Shown here one piece after another: positions 23,867 to 36,012 of a stretch of DNA of 64,000 bases. Position numbers and translations under genes: made by a program. Below the pieces are notes generated by a model, which was given only the letters and a program-made list of their open reading frames with translations, searched no databases and was not told the origin of the DNA. Numbering within the stretch: position 1 is the stretch's first letter; the number at the start of each line of letters is the position of its first letter. This DNA comes from Camellia lanceoleosa. Its lineage: Eukaryota; Streptophyta; Magnoliopsida; Ericales; Theaceae. The DNA lies in NCBI GenBank assembly GCA_025200525.1, contig CM045762.1, positions 83,543,893-83,607,892 on the forward strand, read 5' to 3'.

Positions 23867-23879
23867 TTTATATATATAG
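23867..23879 (+). promoter_or_regulatory. TATA box of the wound-induced gene
   Basis: TTTATATATATAG lies about 105 bp before the ATG, leaving a 5' leader of roughly 75 bases rich in A and C, as is normal for a short plant gene. Confidence 0.7.
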
Positions 23880-23981
23880 ACCCACCCAGATTGCAAATTC
23901 CATCAACAAATCCGAAATTCCTCAAAAACCTCTCATATCAGTCACTCAAATCATTAGCAATTTAAAGAAAGAAGTAAAAAG

Positions 23982-24248
23982 ATGAGTTCGGCAAGCAGAG
24001 CTTGGATTGTGGCAGCAAGCGTTGGGGCTGTGGAGGCACTCAAAGATCAAGGGTTCTGTAGATGGAACTATGCCATGAGATCCATACACCACCACGTCAA
24101 GAACAACGTGAGGGCTTACTCTCAGGCCAAGAAACTGTCTCCCTCGTCTTCCGCCGTGGTTTCGAGTAAAATAAGAGAAGACAAGGCAAAGCAGGCAGAG
24201 GAGTCTCTCAGGAAAGTTATGTACCTGAGCTGTTGGGGTCCCAATTGA
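23982..24248 (+). CDS. Wound-induced polypeptide (DUF3774 family)
   Basis: An intact single-exon gene of 88 codons, the only convincing host gene here. The start [20 protein letters not shown], the middle block [15 protein letters not shown] and the C-terminus [12 protein letters not shown] are the signature of the plant wound-responsive DUF3774 family, and length and both ends match. Members are strongly induced by wounding; some are reported to restrain stomatal development and to be linked with defence signalling, but their biochemical role is not settled. The N-terminal 20 residues are hydrophobic enough for a signal anchor, the middle is basic, and residues about 45-75 are Ser- and Lys-rich. 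These genes usually occur in clusters, but no second copy lies in this window. The start is unambiguous: TATA box upstream, no other ATG in frame. Codon usage and GC content are clearly higher than the surrounding DNA. Confidence 0.95.
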   Translation: MSSASRAWIVAASVGAVEALKDQGFCRWNYAMRSIHHHVKNNVRAYSQAKKLSPSSSAVVSSKIREDKAKQAEESLRKVMYLSCWGPN

Positions 24249-25961
24249 ACCCCCCTACCCAAATCAAAAATGAATTGATCTCTCTTTTCTCTCTCTACCT
24301 ATTAGATGTAGTAGTTTGAGAAATTTGATATTCCGACGTTAGATCGGAAGAAGAAGAAGGTGACTGTATATATTGTAAAGTTTAAAGCCTGTTGCCCCAT
24401 AATGGAAAAATTGGTTCCCATTTTTCACCACAATGTTTGCTGATTTTATTTATTTTTTATTTTTATTTTTTTAATTTATTTGTTTATTAAATTTTATGAG
24501 CATAAAATTATAAAATTAGTAAATCACAGTAACGCAGAGAAAAAAAAATTATAAAAATATGAGAAATAAAAGTGAATCTGAGATAGAGAAAAAAAATTAC
24601 AAAAATATGAGAGAGAAATGCAATGAATCTGTGGTGAAATGTAGGGTGCAAGTGAAAAATTATGAAAATTGCATCCTTCCATGTTTGTATATATTTTTTT
24701 CTTTAGGCAACTGTTAAGTAATTCTCCCAACTCAGGGTAGTTGTCAGACAAATTAGTAAGTTTGGATGGTGATTTTTTACGAATAATTTATTTGAGTAAT
24801 GATAAAATAGATATAAAAAAACTTATACCAATAATTCATAAAGAATGAGGTGGTATGTAAGTCTATTCATTTAAACCGAAAATTTTAAAATGTCATTTTC
24901 ATTTTTGTATAACTTTTTTTGGTTGTAAAATATTCTTCTTTAATTATGTGGCCAAAAAGGTACAGTTTTTTAAAATCTTATTGTTATTTTTTTATTTTAT
25001 TTTATTTTTTTTCCCGGTTTGTGAATCATTTTTCTTTAGGGGAATATTTTTTAAATTCTCTCATATCAAAATTTTATAACTTAAAGGACATATAAAATAT
25101 TTTCAGTTGGGTTTCTCTTTTCTTTATTTATTGGTCTAATGATGAAGCAAGTTGAGTGTAAGCTATGTTTGTTTGGAGATTTATTAATGTTATCTTGTCT
25201 CTCTTGAGATTTAAACTTCATTTTCTTAATAAAAAATAGGGAGAATTACAACTAAGCGGATTTTAGAAAAAGACAATTTTTTTTTAAGATCTTTGGTATT
25301 AAAATTTTTTAAGATAAAAGATATGTAATATTTTTATAGTGGTTGGGGTCCTTCAATATTTTTTTAAAGAAATTTTAGTTTAGAGAAAATTTAAAATATA
25401 AACAAATTTATCTAATTTGAAAATTTTTTGGCTTGCTCACAAATAGTTGACTTGCTCACATTTGTTTGTGTGTGTGTGTGTGTGTTGTGTTATGACCAAT
25501 TTTCTTTGTGTTTATAAAATTTTTTTGTAAATATGATCATAAAATTTTTATTGATCGCTTCTCACAAGCATAACAACAAACACCTTCAGTGTATAATCAA
25601 ACAAACTGGGAATATACAAGTCTCATTGTCAATTGCTTTGACAAGTTAGAATATACAAACCTAAAAAACAACCAAGTTGATATATATATATATATATATG
25701 AACATAACTAACAACAAATGCAATGGCATAGCTAGGACTTTTAATGAGTGGGGTCATTTGATATGTCATTATTAATGTCATCTCAATTTTTTAATTTTAT
25801 ACGAGCTATCATGTACACCTAACATTAAAGTCTACATGAGACGATATAAATTTAATACGAAAGGCTACTAGAACAGTGGTGTCACCAGGGTTTTATTTGT
25901 TACAATCCGAAACTTTTGAATAAAACAATACATATATTTTAAACCTTTTTGGAAATCCAGT
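24249..25961. other. 3' flank of the wound gene and AT-rich intergenic DNA
   Basis: The gene's 3' UTR must begin here; I cannot fix a polyadenylation site. A (TG)n tract lies at 25466-25486 and an (AT)n tract at 25680-25698. ORFs are short and compositional. Confidence 0.4.
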
Positions 25962-26310
25962 CACTACAACAACAAAAAAAGGTTTTTACGGCGCATAATA
26001 CATGCCGTAAAAACCCTTCTACGACGTGCAGTGCACTTCATATTATGATTAGTTATGGAAAGTCATTCATTTTCAACGACATGTTTCGTACATCGTTAAA
26101 AACTATTTAACGGCAGATTTTGTGCGTTGTAATTACTTTTTCTACATGTTAGAATATGCCGTTAAAAACTATTTAACAGTAGGTTTTGTACGTCGTTGTT
26201 ACTTTTTCTACAACTGCTGTTGCATGCCATTAATTGGTGAAACAAATAACGATGCTGATTGCGCACTGTAAAATATGTAATACAACGACTTATTGTGCCT
26301 GCCATAGAAT
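25962..26310 (+). mobile_element. CACTA-type (CMC) transposon terminus
   Basis: CACTACAACAACAAAAAAAGG is the classical terminus of plant CACTA elements, preceded by a candidate 3-bp duplication AGT. Directly inside is a perfect 12-bp inverted repeat, GGTTTTTACGGC and GCCGTAAAAACC (25981-26015). Diverged subterminal repeats with GCCGTTAAAAACTATTTAACGG follow at 26090-26180. No matching right terminus was found in the window and no transposase frame survives. Confidence 0.7.
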
Positions 26311-26770
26311 ATGAAGTTTTTTTTTTTTTTTTTTTTTTTTTAAATTCAACAGGTTCTATTTGACCAATTTTGTACAATCTAACAACTATTACAAACAAGC
26401 ATCACAAAACATCAATCAACCACCAAAAAAATTCCATATTGATCATAAAAATTCCTGGAACTGGAATACAATGACGAGGGATCCATCATCATGAAATCAT
26501 GCAAAGATAAAAATGAATTCAACTCACTAGCTGATCATAACTTGGGGTAAATACATATTCTTACCAAACACACCTATAAAATTTCTGTTAATTATAGTGT
26601 TTGGTTTGTTTTTTCATTGGATTATTTTTTGATAAATCTTCTTTTCTAAGTGTTTTATTCCATCTAACCCGTATTCTTTTTTAGTGTTCCATTAAGTCTT
26701 GTTTAATGTAATATGACCAAATCATCTTTTTTAATTTTTGCACATATTTCTATTTTAAAACTAATACATA
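26311..26770. other. Interior of the CACTA-like element
   Basis: A T-run at 26318-26341 and non-coding AT-rich sequence. Nothing recognised. Confidence 0.35.
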
Positions 26771-26774
26771 ACAA

Positions 26775-26955
26775 TAGTCCATCATTTTATGGAGAAAATC
26801 TCGCCTTCATTCTAAAGAGAAATTTTTTCACTTATTCTATGGAAAAAATCTCTCCCTTATTCTAAAGAGAAAATCTCTCCCGCATTCTATGGAGAAAATC
26901 TCTCTTATTCTAAGGAGAAAATCTCTCTCACATTCTATAGAAAAAATCTCAAATT
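26775..26955. repeat. Tandem repeat GGAGAAAATCTCTC
   Basis: Seven or so short units of TTCTATGGAGAAAATCTCTCC alternating with TTATTCTAAAGAGAAAATC, period about 25-35 bp. Each carries the dyad GAGAAAATCTCTC. Confidence 0.7.
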
Positions 26956-26999
26956 AAGAATTTTGAACCTTTTTATAATTTGAAAATTTTAAAATAATG

Positions 27000-27276
27000 C
27001 AATAAAAATCTGAATGAAAATCAAAATACAATGTGAATATTTTCAGTAAACAACAAACATACAACTAACTTTTGAAAAAATAAAACACATACTAAAGTAA
27101 AATGTGAATGTTCACAACAAACAACAAACATACAACTAACCTTCGAAAAAATAAAATATACTAAAATACAATGTGAATGTTCACAATTTATAATTAACAT
27201 ACAACTAGCTTTAAAAAAAATAACTCATACGTAAACATTTACACTGCAATGTAAAAATATAAAAAAAATTGAAAAA
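27000..27276. repeat. CACTA subterminal repeats, left block
   Basis: Units with CAATGTGAATGTTCACAA, then AACATACAACTAACTTT and AAAATAAAACTCATAC. The core TGTGAATGTTCACA is nearly palindromic. The same unit resumes at 29561 after the solo LTR. Confidence 0.6.
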
Positions 27277-29555
27277 TGTGACGACCAGGTCCTTGTTTTC
27301 TTTCTTTTTCTTTCTTTTTCACTCTGTTCTCTTTTTGCTCTCGTTGGGTTTGAAACGTTCGGAATTTGTTCTCAAAATAAAGTTTTTTTTCTTGTTTCTG
27401 TTTGGTGTTAAATTTCACATGTCCCGGAGGACGCGAGCTCCAATCCAAGGTGCCTAGGTTTGAGCAGGAAAAATTCTGGGTTGGAAACCAGGGGTAGCAC
27501 GTGCGGGGCCTTGGGCCGCACGTGCAGAGAGTGTGGCCGTCATACGGAATTCAGGGGAGGTTTGGGCCAGCACACTGTAATAGATGTAGGTGCAGAGCTA
27601 GGTGCATGAGGGAGTGGCCGCATGTGCGGCGATGAAGGCCGCACGTGTGGGAAGGAGACTCCGTACGTGCGGGGGCACATGCCACATGTGCGGGGCGCGG
27701 TCAGTCCGAAAACCCTTTTTTTTTTTCCTCTTTTGGGTTGAATGTATATCACATTTTGACATTTCCCTCTCACTCTAAAATTCATTCTTCTCCTCCTTCT
27801 CTTTAAAAACCTTCATCAAACACTCAAAAAAACTTTGATTTCTTACAATTCATGAAGCTTTGATCTATTCCCTTTCACAAATCTTGGAAAGTAACTCAAG
27901 AACCTCGCTTTATACAGTGGAGATCGAGTTTGGGGCATTTTGATTCTAGGGTTTCATCTTCTCCACTCATCAAAAAGCTTAAGGTAGGGAAATTTATTTG
28001 AGTTATATATATATTTATACTAGATTTTTGTTGATTTAAAAGTTTTATTAATGCTATTGAAAGTTTGGTTTTGTCTCATAAATGTTAAGGGTTTTAAAAG
28101 TGGGTTTGATCTCTCTCTTCCTAAATTACTGTTCTTTTAGGGTTTTAACTCACATGATAGGAGAGGTGGTGTTTTGAGGAAAAACCTTTTCAAAAGATGG
28201 GGGAATGTTGGTTTTGGAGAAAAACCCTAGAAATGTGGGGTTAGAGAACATGTTGGGGATTTTATAAATTAATGTTTATTATTTCCAAAGTTAGTAATGT
28301 ATTCCTTGTGTGTTAAATGTAATGAAGAAAGGGGGGCTTCTTAACAATGTTGATGAGGGAGAAATGGTAAGGAATTTGTGGATTAGTTATTGTTGCTTAT
28401 AAATGTTAAAATGTGGTTATTCTTGATGAGTCTAAATGGACACATAGTGATCTTGTGAATCTTACATTTGGGATAGATGTGACAATTGGTAAAATGCGGA
28501 TTTCATTGATAGTTATTACATTTTGTTGAACTTGTGGTATGTGTTGGTTTATGTTAAACGAAGGAAAATGCAGTATGTAGTTACCATTGCATTATTGTTG
28601 GGATACTTAAAAATGGATGGAGGCTATGAAATGCTAATCATTATTGCATTACACTTTCATACAATCGATTATAATGTTTTTCTGCATTGAGGTTTTGGAT
28701 AAATGACTACATTGAGAAAGAAATATTTTGACAATGAGAAATATGGAAATTTATTTGGGGTCAATACGTTGGTAAGTCCGGTTAGGAGGTGTGGATGAAA
28801 TTGATAAGTTGGCCTGAGTGTCTGGGGTGAAAGACCAAAAACACACACGGAGGAGGTACCACTTCCTTTCCGGTTAGTAACTGGTAAAGTGGGGTATTGG
28901 TAGTGCTCGTAGAGCCTACTTGCAGACACCAACCTAGGGATTACCTGAGTCGTATTTACCGCCCCTTATGAATAAAATTGGAAGTTTGGAAATTGATGAG
29001 ATTGCAAGATGTTATTGAAAACATGGTGATTTTCAAGATAAGCATGACATGTGATTACTTTTTGTGAAATGGCATTGCATAGCACTTGCATTTGCATTTA
29101 ATCTTGGATATCTTACATAAATGTATATACTTTGTTAAGGATTTCTCTATTGGGCTTTATGCTCACCCCTATGGGATTTGGTGCAGGTAAAGATGTGGTA
29201 GTCTCGCCGAGTTGAGGGCGTGGACATGTTTTGAGAAGAGTAGATTGCTCTTTTATTTTGTTGTAAATCTTTGTAAGCCAAGGGCTAAACATGTATGGGT
29301 CCGAGAGACCATTTTGTGTAACCGGACTTATGCCTTGGAAGATGTAAGCCCTTAAGGGCACTTTAATTACTTAAGACTAGATGCTTCACATGCTATAGAT
29401 TCATGTGTTTTTCACACTAATGAATGTGTAACCGCATGTGAAACTTTTGTATGAGCTTGATCATTAATCATGTAAAGATGGAAGGATTATTGTCATTATT
29501 TGGTGAATGCTAGTTGATGTGATTGGTTTATATTGAATTATTTCGGGGCGTTACA
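27277..29555 (+). repeat. Solo LTR A (2.28 kb), with CACGTG palindromes
   Basis: It begins TGTGACGACCAGGTCC and ends TTTCGGGGCGTTACA, flanked on both sides by AAAAA (low complexity, but placed exactly as expected). No coding sequence or primer site. The 5' part holds the CACGTG-type array (27495-27705). A donor-like AAG/GTAGGGAA lies at 27984. The conserved ATTGGGCTTTATGCTCACCCC ends in an acceptor-like GGTGCAG near 29186. The 3' part has AAGCCAAGGGCT and GGCATAAGTCC-type hairpin remnants near 29275-29340. It belongs to the same family as B to E but is the most diverged. Confidence 0.85.
27495..27705. repeat. CCGCACGTGCGG palindrome array in solo LTR A
   Basis: About eight sites: GCACGTGCGG, CCGCACGTGC, CCGCATGTGCGG, CCGCACGTGTGG, CCGTACGTGCGG, GGCACATGCC and CCACATGTGCGG, spaced 15-50 bp. 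The position in the LTR corresponds to the CTCGAG arrays of its relatives. Confidence 0.85.
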
Positions 29556-29560
29556 AAAAA

Positions 29561-30552
29561 AGTAAAAATCGACTATTTCAATTGTTTATTGGTAACAAAA
29601 ATGATTGTTCAACTAATAAGCATAGTAACAAAAACAACAAATATATAATCAACTTTTGAAATAATAAAACTTATCTCAAAATATAATGTGAATGTTCACA
29701 ATTTACAATTAATATACAAATAGTTTTAAAAAAAAAAAACTCATACCAATGTAAACATTCGCACTGCAACATAAAAACATAAATTAAAATTGAAAAAAGT
29801 AAAAATCGACTATTTCGATTGTTCAATGGTAACAAAAATGATTGTTCAACCAATAAGCAAAGTAAAAAAAAAAAAAAAAAAATTATACCAAAATACAATG
29901 TGAATGTTCACAATTTATAATTAACATACAACTAACATTAGAAAAACTAAATTCATACCAATGTGAACATTCACATTGCAACATGAAACAAAATTGAAAG
30001 AAAAAATTGATTATTTCAATTGTTTACTGGTAACAAAAAATGATTGTTCAAACAACAAATATAGTAACAAATAACTAATGATATGAGAACATTCACATCT
30101 TGCAAAATATATAATTATGTCTATATCTATATTCCAACACTTATTTCTTAGACTTTCAAACAATGTGAAATGTGTATATTCACACTGATTGACAAAAAAA
30201 AATAGAAACAATAGCAATAATAGAATTAGAAATCTAAAAAAAAACCTCAATCACTCTAAAAACAAAAAAATATCACCCACATCCTCCTCTTCATCATCAT
30301 CTTTATCATTATTACTATCATTAACAATCTATGCAATTTCACCATCCAACCAATCTAAATCAAACCAAACACACCTTTGAAAAATATGTATGTAACAAAA
30401 TTGATCGAACATAAATAGAGTTTCGACTTACAATAATAGAGAAACATAGAGTTTCGAACACAGAGCAACAATGGACGAACATAAAATTTCAAACACAAAG
30501 TGACAATGGAGGAGCACAAAACTTTACCGCAACAATGGAGGAATATAATATT
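29561..30552. repeat. CACTA subterminal repeats, right block
   Basis: About three units of roughly 180 bp: CAATGTGAATGTTCACAATT, CATACAACTAAC, a Lys-codon-like A-run, CACTGCAACATAAAAACAT, GACTATTTCAATTGTT and GGTAACAAAAATGATTGTTC. Copies become diverged after 30060. No gene; ORFs are A/T artefacts. Confidence 0.65.
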
Positions 30553-30736
30553 TATAGCGATCCCGGTATTTCCCCATTTGGTTGTTGTATCCGAACTTAG
30601 GTTCCATGGAGCTTGTTGTTGTATATATCTTGTTGTCATCCTTTAATTCCTTATTTATGAGTTATAGGATGTGTTGGGCAGGTTTGTTACAGGTTGGGTG
30701 TGATTGGGAGCAAATGGTTGCTACCCAGTTTTTGGT

Positions 30737-31815
30737 GTCTTCGCTCAAGCGAGAACTTTGTCACTCGAGCGAGCTCTTTGTTTTAGATCCTTCACTCGAG
30801 CCAGGGTTTGTTCGCTCGAGCGAGAGTTGAGTTTTGTATCGGGTGGCTCGAGTGAGAAGTCCTTCGCTCGAGCTTACGTCTGTGTCTGGTTCTGGACCTG
30901 AGAGTTGCAATTCTTGGCTCAATCGAGCTTTCCTTCGCTCGAGTGAGCGAGGTGTATGTTTTGAGTTTCTTCTCTCTAGCGAGCATTTTGTCGCTCGAGC
31001 ATGCTTATGGGTTGCAGAACTGAAGCTTCGAATTGTTGGCTCGAGTGACACTTTATTCGCTTGAGCGAGGGTTTTTTGTGTCTGGCCGCTCAAGCGACCA
31101 ATCCTTCGCTCAAGCGAGCCTGTGTTATATCAGTAGACAGCAGTGGGTAAACACTTCACTTTTTCATCTCTTTTGATTTCAAAACCCTAGATCCAAGCTC
31201 TCTCAGTCTCTCTCTACACACCTTCTCTCTAGGGTTTCATCTCCTTTTAGTGTGTTTCTACCCTAAGTTCTTTGTAAGAAAGATAGAGGGTGTTGAGGGC
31301 TTCCTTTTAATCTGAAGAATCTTGGGTTTGGAGCACTTTGGTTTTTCACCATCTTCCCCTTTGGTCTCTTCATTTCGAGGTAGGGATCCCCTACTCCATC
31401 CTATGAGCTTTGTCTTTAATTTTTGGCATTTTGATATGTTGGGGTTGTTGAGTAATTTTGGAAAAGTTAGGGATTGATTTGCAAATTATAAAAAGGGGGT
31501 TTTCAAAGTATTAACTCCTATGGGTGCACGAGACCAACCAAAATGGAATTAATGCTGTTGTATTGGTGAAATCAAACCTTAGGGTTGACCTGAGAGTTGC
31601 AATTCTTGGCTCGATCGAGCTTTCCTTGGCTCGAGCGAGCGAGGTGTATGTTTTGAGTTTCTTCGCTCCAGCGAGCATTTTGTCACTCGAGCATGCTTCT
31701 AGGTTGCAGACCTGAAGCTTCGAATTGTTGGCTCGAGCGAGACTTTATTCGTTCGAGCGAGGGTTCTTTGTGTCTGGTCGCTCGAGCAACCAATCCTTCG
31801 CTCGAGCGAGCCTGT
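30737..31815. repeat. CTCGAG palindrome arrays in solo LTR B (two blocks)
   Basis: The first block at 30737-31115 has about fourteen sites of the form CGCTCGAGCGAG. The second at 31605-31812 is the duplicated copy. Exact CTCGAG cores are mixed with CTCAAG, CTCGAT and CTTGAG variants. Confidence 0.85.
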
Positions 31816-32286
31816 GTTATATCAGTAGACAGCAGCGGGTAAACACTTCACTTTTTCATCTCTTTTGATTTCAAAACCCTAGATTTGAGCTCTCTCTCTC
31901 TCTCTCTCTCTCTACACACCTTCTCTCTAGGGTTTCATCTCCTTTTAGTGTGTTTCTACCCTAAGTTCTTTTTAAGAAAGATTGAGGGTGTTGAGGGCTT
32001 TCTTTTAATCTGAAGAATCTTGGGTTTGGAGCACTTTGGTTTTTCACCATCTTCCCCTTTGGTCTCTTTATTTCGAGGTAGGGATCCCCTATTTCATCTT
32101 ATGAGCTTTGTCTTTAATTTTTGGCATTTTGATATGTTGGGGTTGTTGAGTAATTTTGGAAAAGTTAGGGATTGATTTGTAAATTATAAAAAGGGGGTTT
32201 TCAAAGTATTAACTCCTATGGGTGTATGAGACCAACAAAAATGGAATTAATGTTGTTGTATTGGTGAAATCAAACCATAGGGTTGA
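30896..32286. repeat. Tandem duplication, unit about 692 bp
   Basis: Copy 1 is 30896-31587 and copy 2 is 31588-32286. Both run from ACCTGAGAGTTGCAATTCTT to CATAGGGTTGA or CTTAGGGTTGA. They are nearly identical, with a TC microsatellite expanded in copy 2 (about 31888-31912). The duplication copies part of the palindrome array and the donor-like site. Confidence 0.92.
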
Positions 32287-33499
32287 TATGTGAAATATGG
32301 GAAAATGCCCTAATTATTATGATAAATTAATTTGTATAATTAATTTTGGGAAATGAGAAATTGGGTTGAGAATATTGAAATTGGAAAATTATGGGATTAA
32401 ATGGTGTAGTTGGATTAATTTATCACTCACCTATGAAAATGTTGATATTATATCCATTTGATGCATTTATTTTCTGTTTAAAAATAACTACTTTGGGCTA
32501 TCGATGGAGGATAATCTTGAATGTTGTAGACAATGCATGATGATGAGGTAAACTAAAACTAATCAATTGAATATGTCATCGACTATGGCGGTTGGAATAA
32601 TACATCAAATTTATGTATTGATTGACCTTGTATATGATATGTGTTTATATGCATTGTTTCGTGTGGGAGGAGATAGGGGATGTACTCCACGGTTTAGGGG
32701 AAGATAGGGGATGGACCCCTAAACCGGACATTGTTTGGGAGGAGATAGGGGATGTACTCCATTGATACAGCAATTATGTGTATCTATTGAAGTATTGATA
32801 TAGCAAATCTGTATATCATATATGAAGTATAGAAGTGTTTTGTTTGAAATTGATACAACAATTATATGTATCTATTGTGAAGTAAGAAGTGTTTAATATG
32901 AGTTGTTATCCCAATTGAAATGGATGTACTATTAATATGAGATGTAAATCTCATTTAAATTATCTGGCCAGGTTCTGAGCCACGTTTATGAAATGAGTTG
33001 ATAAGTAAAGTAAAGTGAAATGTAACATGGACATGATTGTCATGGAACTGTAATGTGATATAGATTGGGTTATTAGTGTTGATCATCTATCAAATGCTAT
33101 AATTTTAGTCATTGCTTATAGTTGGTTTAGTATATTTCTACTGGGCTGTGGCTCACCCTATATGGGACATCATTTTCAGGTCCAGGAGATATGCCACCTC
33201 CAAGATCATAGCTTGGGAGGTTCCGGGGGTTGAAGACTCCTTTTGGTTATTTTGTTATCTTTTGTTGTATTACATGTAAATTCAAGCTGATGGCTTAATG
33301 TGTATGAGTTAGTACTCTCTTTTTGTAACCAAGTGTTGGCTTGGAAAGTTGTAAGCCAGTAGGGTATTTACTTTTGTTGTCAACATGTAATACTTTGGTA
33401 ATGAATACTCTGATGAATGGAAAGATATTTATTTCTCTTATGTCTATGCATGTCAATAGTGTGGGTTTCTATGTATTATTTTGAGAGCGTTACAATATT

Positions 33500-33745
33500 A
33501 TTTCACCACCATATGTAAACTAGAGTTTCGAAACCCTAGCACAACGAAACAATACCACAAATGTGAATGAAGCTAATCACAAAGAAAAACATGAATAATG
33601 GTAACTACCAAAATAGAGGTAGCAACAAAAAGAAAATGCGTATACCCTTTTTCTATGTAATACATATCAACAATAGACATAAGGGTATAATAGTCCAACA
33701 AACAATATAAATCAGGATTAAATGACTTCATGGAATAAAAGTAGG
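33500..33745. other. Continuation of the element interrupted by solo LTR B
   Basis: Non-coding AT-rich sequence resuming after the ATATT duplication. No CACTA right terminus was seen. Confidence 0.35.
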
Positions 33746-34733
33746 GGTGCATGTGGTTCGGTTTGCGGTTTGGACCAGCCCGTATATCTGTAGTTTGGGA
33801 AAAATTGAACCTGTAGCGCGGGTTGTGGTTTGTACAAATAGGGTTTGTGGATGTGCGAACGTTTTGCGGATTGGACTTTTTTCTCTAAAAATTTATTTTT
33901 GAGCCTTTTTTTCCCCGTTTTATAAATATTTATTTTGGGCCATTTTCTCCCATTTTCTAAAAATGCTCAACATTAATAATTAATGAATTAAAACTTATAA
34001 AATTTAAAACAAAACAAAATCAATTCCTAACATAAGCAAATTATTCAAAATCTGAAACTTTTAAATAAAATCATAAACTAACACAAGCACATCTTTTAAA
34101 ATCGTAAACTAAATCATCAAAATCATTCACTACCCAACAATATAATTAAAGTAAAATCATTTAAAATCCTAAACTTACCTAAAAATAATTATTCATTAAC
34201 TTTTGCATTCATTCAAAATGAAATAATAAAATAAAAATAAAATGTTATCAAATTTCATCCAATTCAAACCCATTAAATAAAATAAAAACATTTGCAAACT
34301 CGCAAACTCCATCATGAATCATATCCACCTTTCAAAAATTTCAATTCCATGCATATGTTTGATGAACTCTGCACAAAAACAAACTGAAAAATATATAATT
34401 TAATCTTCGATCTTCATAATTCCTTCGACAAAAAAAGTGTATTAGAATAAAGTAATGAAAAGATAAACAAATGTGTATATATTGCATCTCAATATAGTTA
34501 GAAAATGTGTTGAGTATATGAAAAATTTACTAATGAGCACATGGATATATTCTAGGTTAAAAAAAAAAAAGAGTTTAAGTGCTGGCAGGTTATTGCGTGT
34601 GCGGGTAAAACTCATAACCCGCCCACAATCGGCAATAATGCTATATTCCAAACCGCATCCGCCCATATTGTGTTTGCAAAACCGCTCATTTGTATCTTGG
34701 ATTGGTTGGGTTAGGTGAGTTGTGCGATTTGAA
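33746..34733. mobile_element. Possible hAT-type non-autonomous element
   Basis: The left end is TAGGGGTGCATGTGGTTCGG. The right end, inverted, is TAGGGTTATTCAAATCGCAC. Both subterminal regions are rich in GCGGTTTGCGG-like sequence, a common look of plant hAT MITEs. No 8-bp target duplication is visible, and inverted identity beyond the first bases is weak. Confidence 0.4.
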
Positions 34734-35754
34734 TAACCCTATGCCCAAATTTCTAAATAAAAGTATAAATACATGGGACTAATTAGATTATAATTTTTCT
34801 TGGTGGATTTATTGGGTTAGAACACCTCTAAATGAGATTTATCAATAAAACTTTTGTGTTGAATTTTTTTGATTTTGATTTTTTTTTTTTGTCTTTGACA
34901 CTATTTTTTTAATAACCCTTTTATTTTATTTTTTTAGATTCACTTAATTTAATACTTTTTAATTTTACTTTTAGATTTAGATTCACTTAATACATTTAGA
35001 AAATAATTTGTTGTGTATTCTTTTTGAAAAAAATATATTAATATTAAATAATAACAATAATAATAATAATAATTAAAAAAATATAATAATAAAAAATAGT
35101 ACATGTTTGAATTTATAAATTTTTTACCAATATTTTACTTTTTAATTCTATTTAGATTATTAGATATTAGATTTGCATGGAAAAGTATAATTTAAATATA
35201 AAATATGAAGAAATTTCAGTATCTTTAATCACCAAAACTGAAAAAATATAAAAAATCAAAAACTAAAAAACAAATTTAAAAAATAAAACTAATGAAAGTG
35301 ATTTTTATTTAGAATTTTAACATCATACCTTAATGATTAAAGTACCATATAAAATATTATGATTAATAAAATATAATATAAACAAAAATTCTTTTATTTT
35401 GTTATTTTTACACGTGAATCGGATTGTTTGAGATGATCTAAATAAGTGCACTTTTTGAATTTTTACAAAAAATTGTGCAAAAAAATAAAAAATTAATATG
35501 ACTTAAAAAAGATTAAAAAAAAATAAAAAAAATATACTTATATATAACATACTCCAAACAAAGCCATTTATTAACCACTAAAAAGGTGAATGGTGTACCG
35601 AATAATATGATTTATTTTAGTCTTGGCTTATTTGTTAGCTTATAATCTACGAAGAGCTATATATTTCATTACTTGGTGAGTAGTATTATTCCTTTTTTCA
35701 TTTTTTATTTTTTACAAAGAATAATGCCATATCTGCTCTTCGCCTCACATTTAA
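34734..35754. other. AT-rich intergenic DNA
   Basis: An (AAT)n microsatellite lies at about 35047-35072. No coding signal. Confidence 0.45.
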
Positions 35755-35981
35755 CAAAAAATTGTTTTATGAATCTTACTAGAAAGTCATGAATAGAAAG
35801 AAGGAGGTTTTTGGTCCTTAAAAAAAAATTTTAAAAAAAAATTGTTTTATGAATCTTACTAAAAAGTCATGAATAGAAAAGAAGGGGGGCTTTTGGTCCT
35901 TTAAAAAAAAAAAAGAAAAAGAAAAATGTTTTATGAATCTTACTAGAAAGTCTTGAATAGAAAAGTAGCGGGTTTTGGTCC

Positions 35982-36012
<31 letters not shown>

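Larger units (their letters stand above)
30553..33494 (+). repeat. Solo LTR B (2.94 kb) with internal 692-bp duplication
   Basis: It starts TATAGCGATCCCGG and ends GAGAGCGTTACA, flanked by perfect target duplications ATATT (30548-30552 and 33495-33499). Donor-like CGAG/GTAGGGATCCC occurs twice, at 31380 and 32079, because of the duplication. The acceptor-like CTGGGCTGTGGCTCACCCTAT..TTTTCAG ends at 33179. The second donor lies about 1.1 kb from the acceptor, as in the relatives. Hairpin motifs lie at 33285-33345. Confidence 0.92.

Noticed and set aside
30704..31093. ORFs of 65-110 codons on both strands over the CTCGAG array
   Set aside because: The repeated palindrome gives repeated LER/SSE strings in several frames on both strands; this is a DNA-level periodicity, not a protein.
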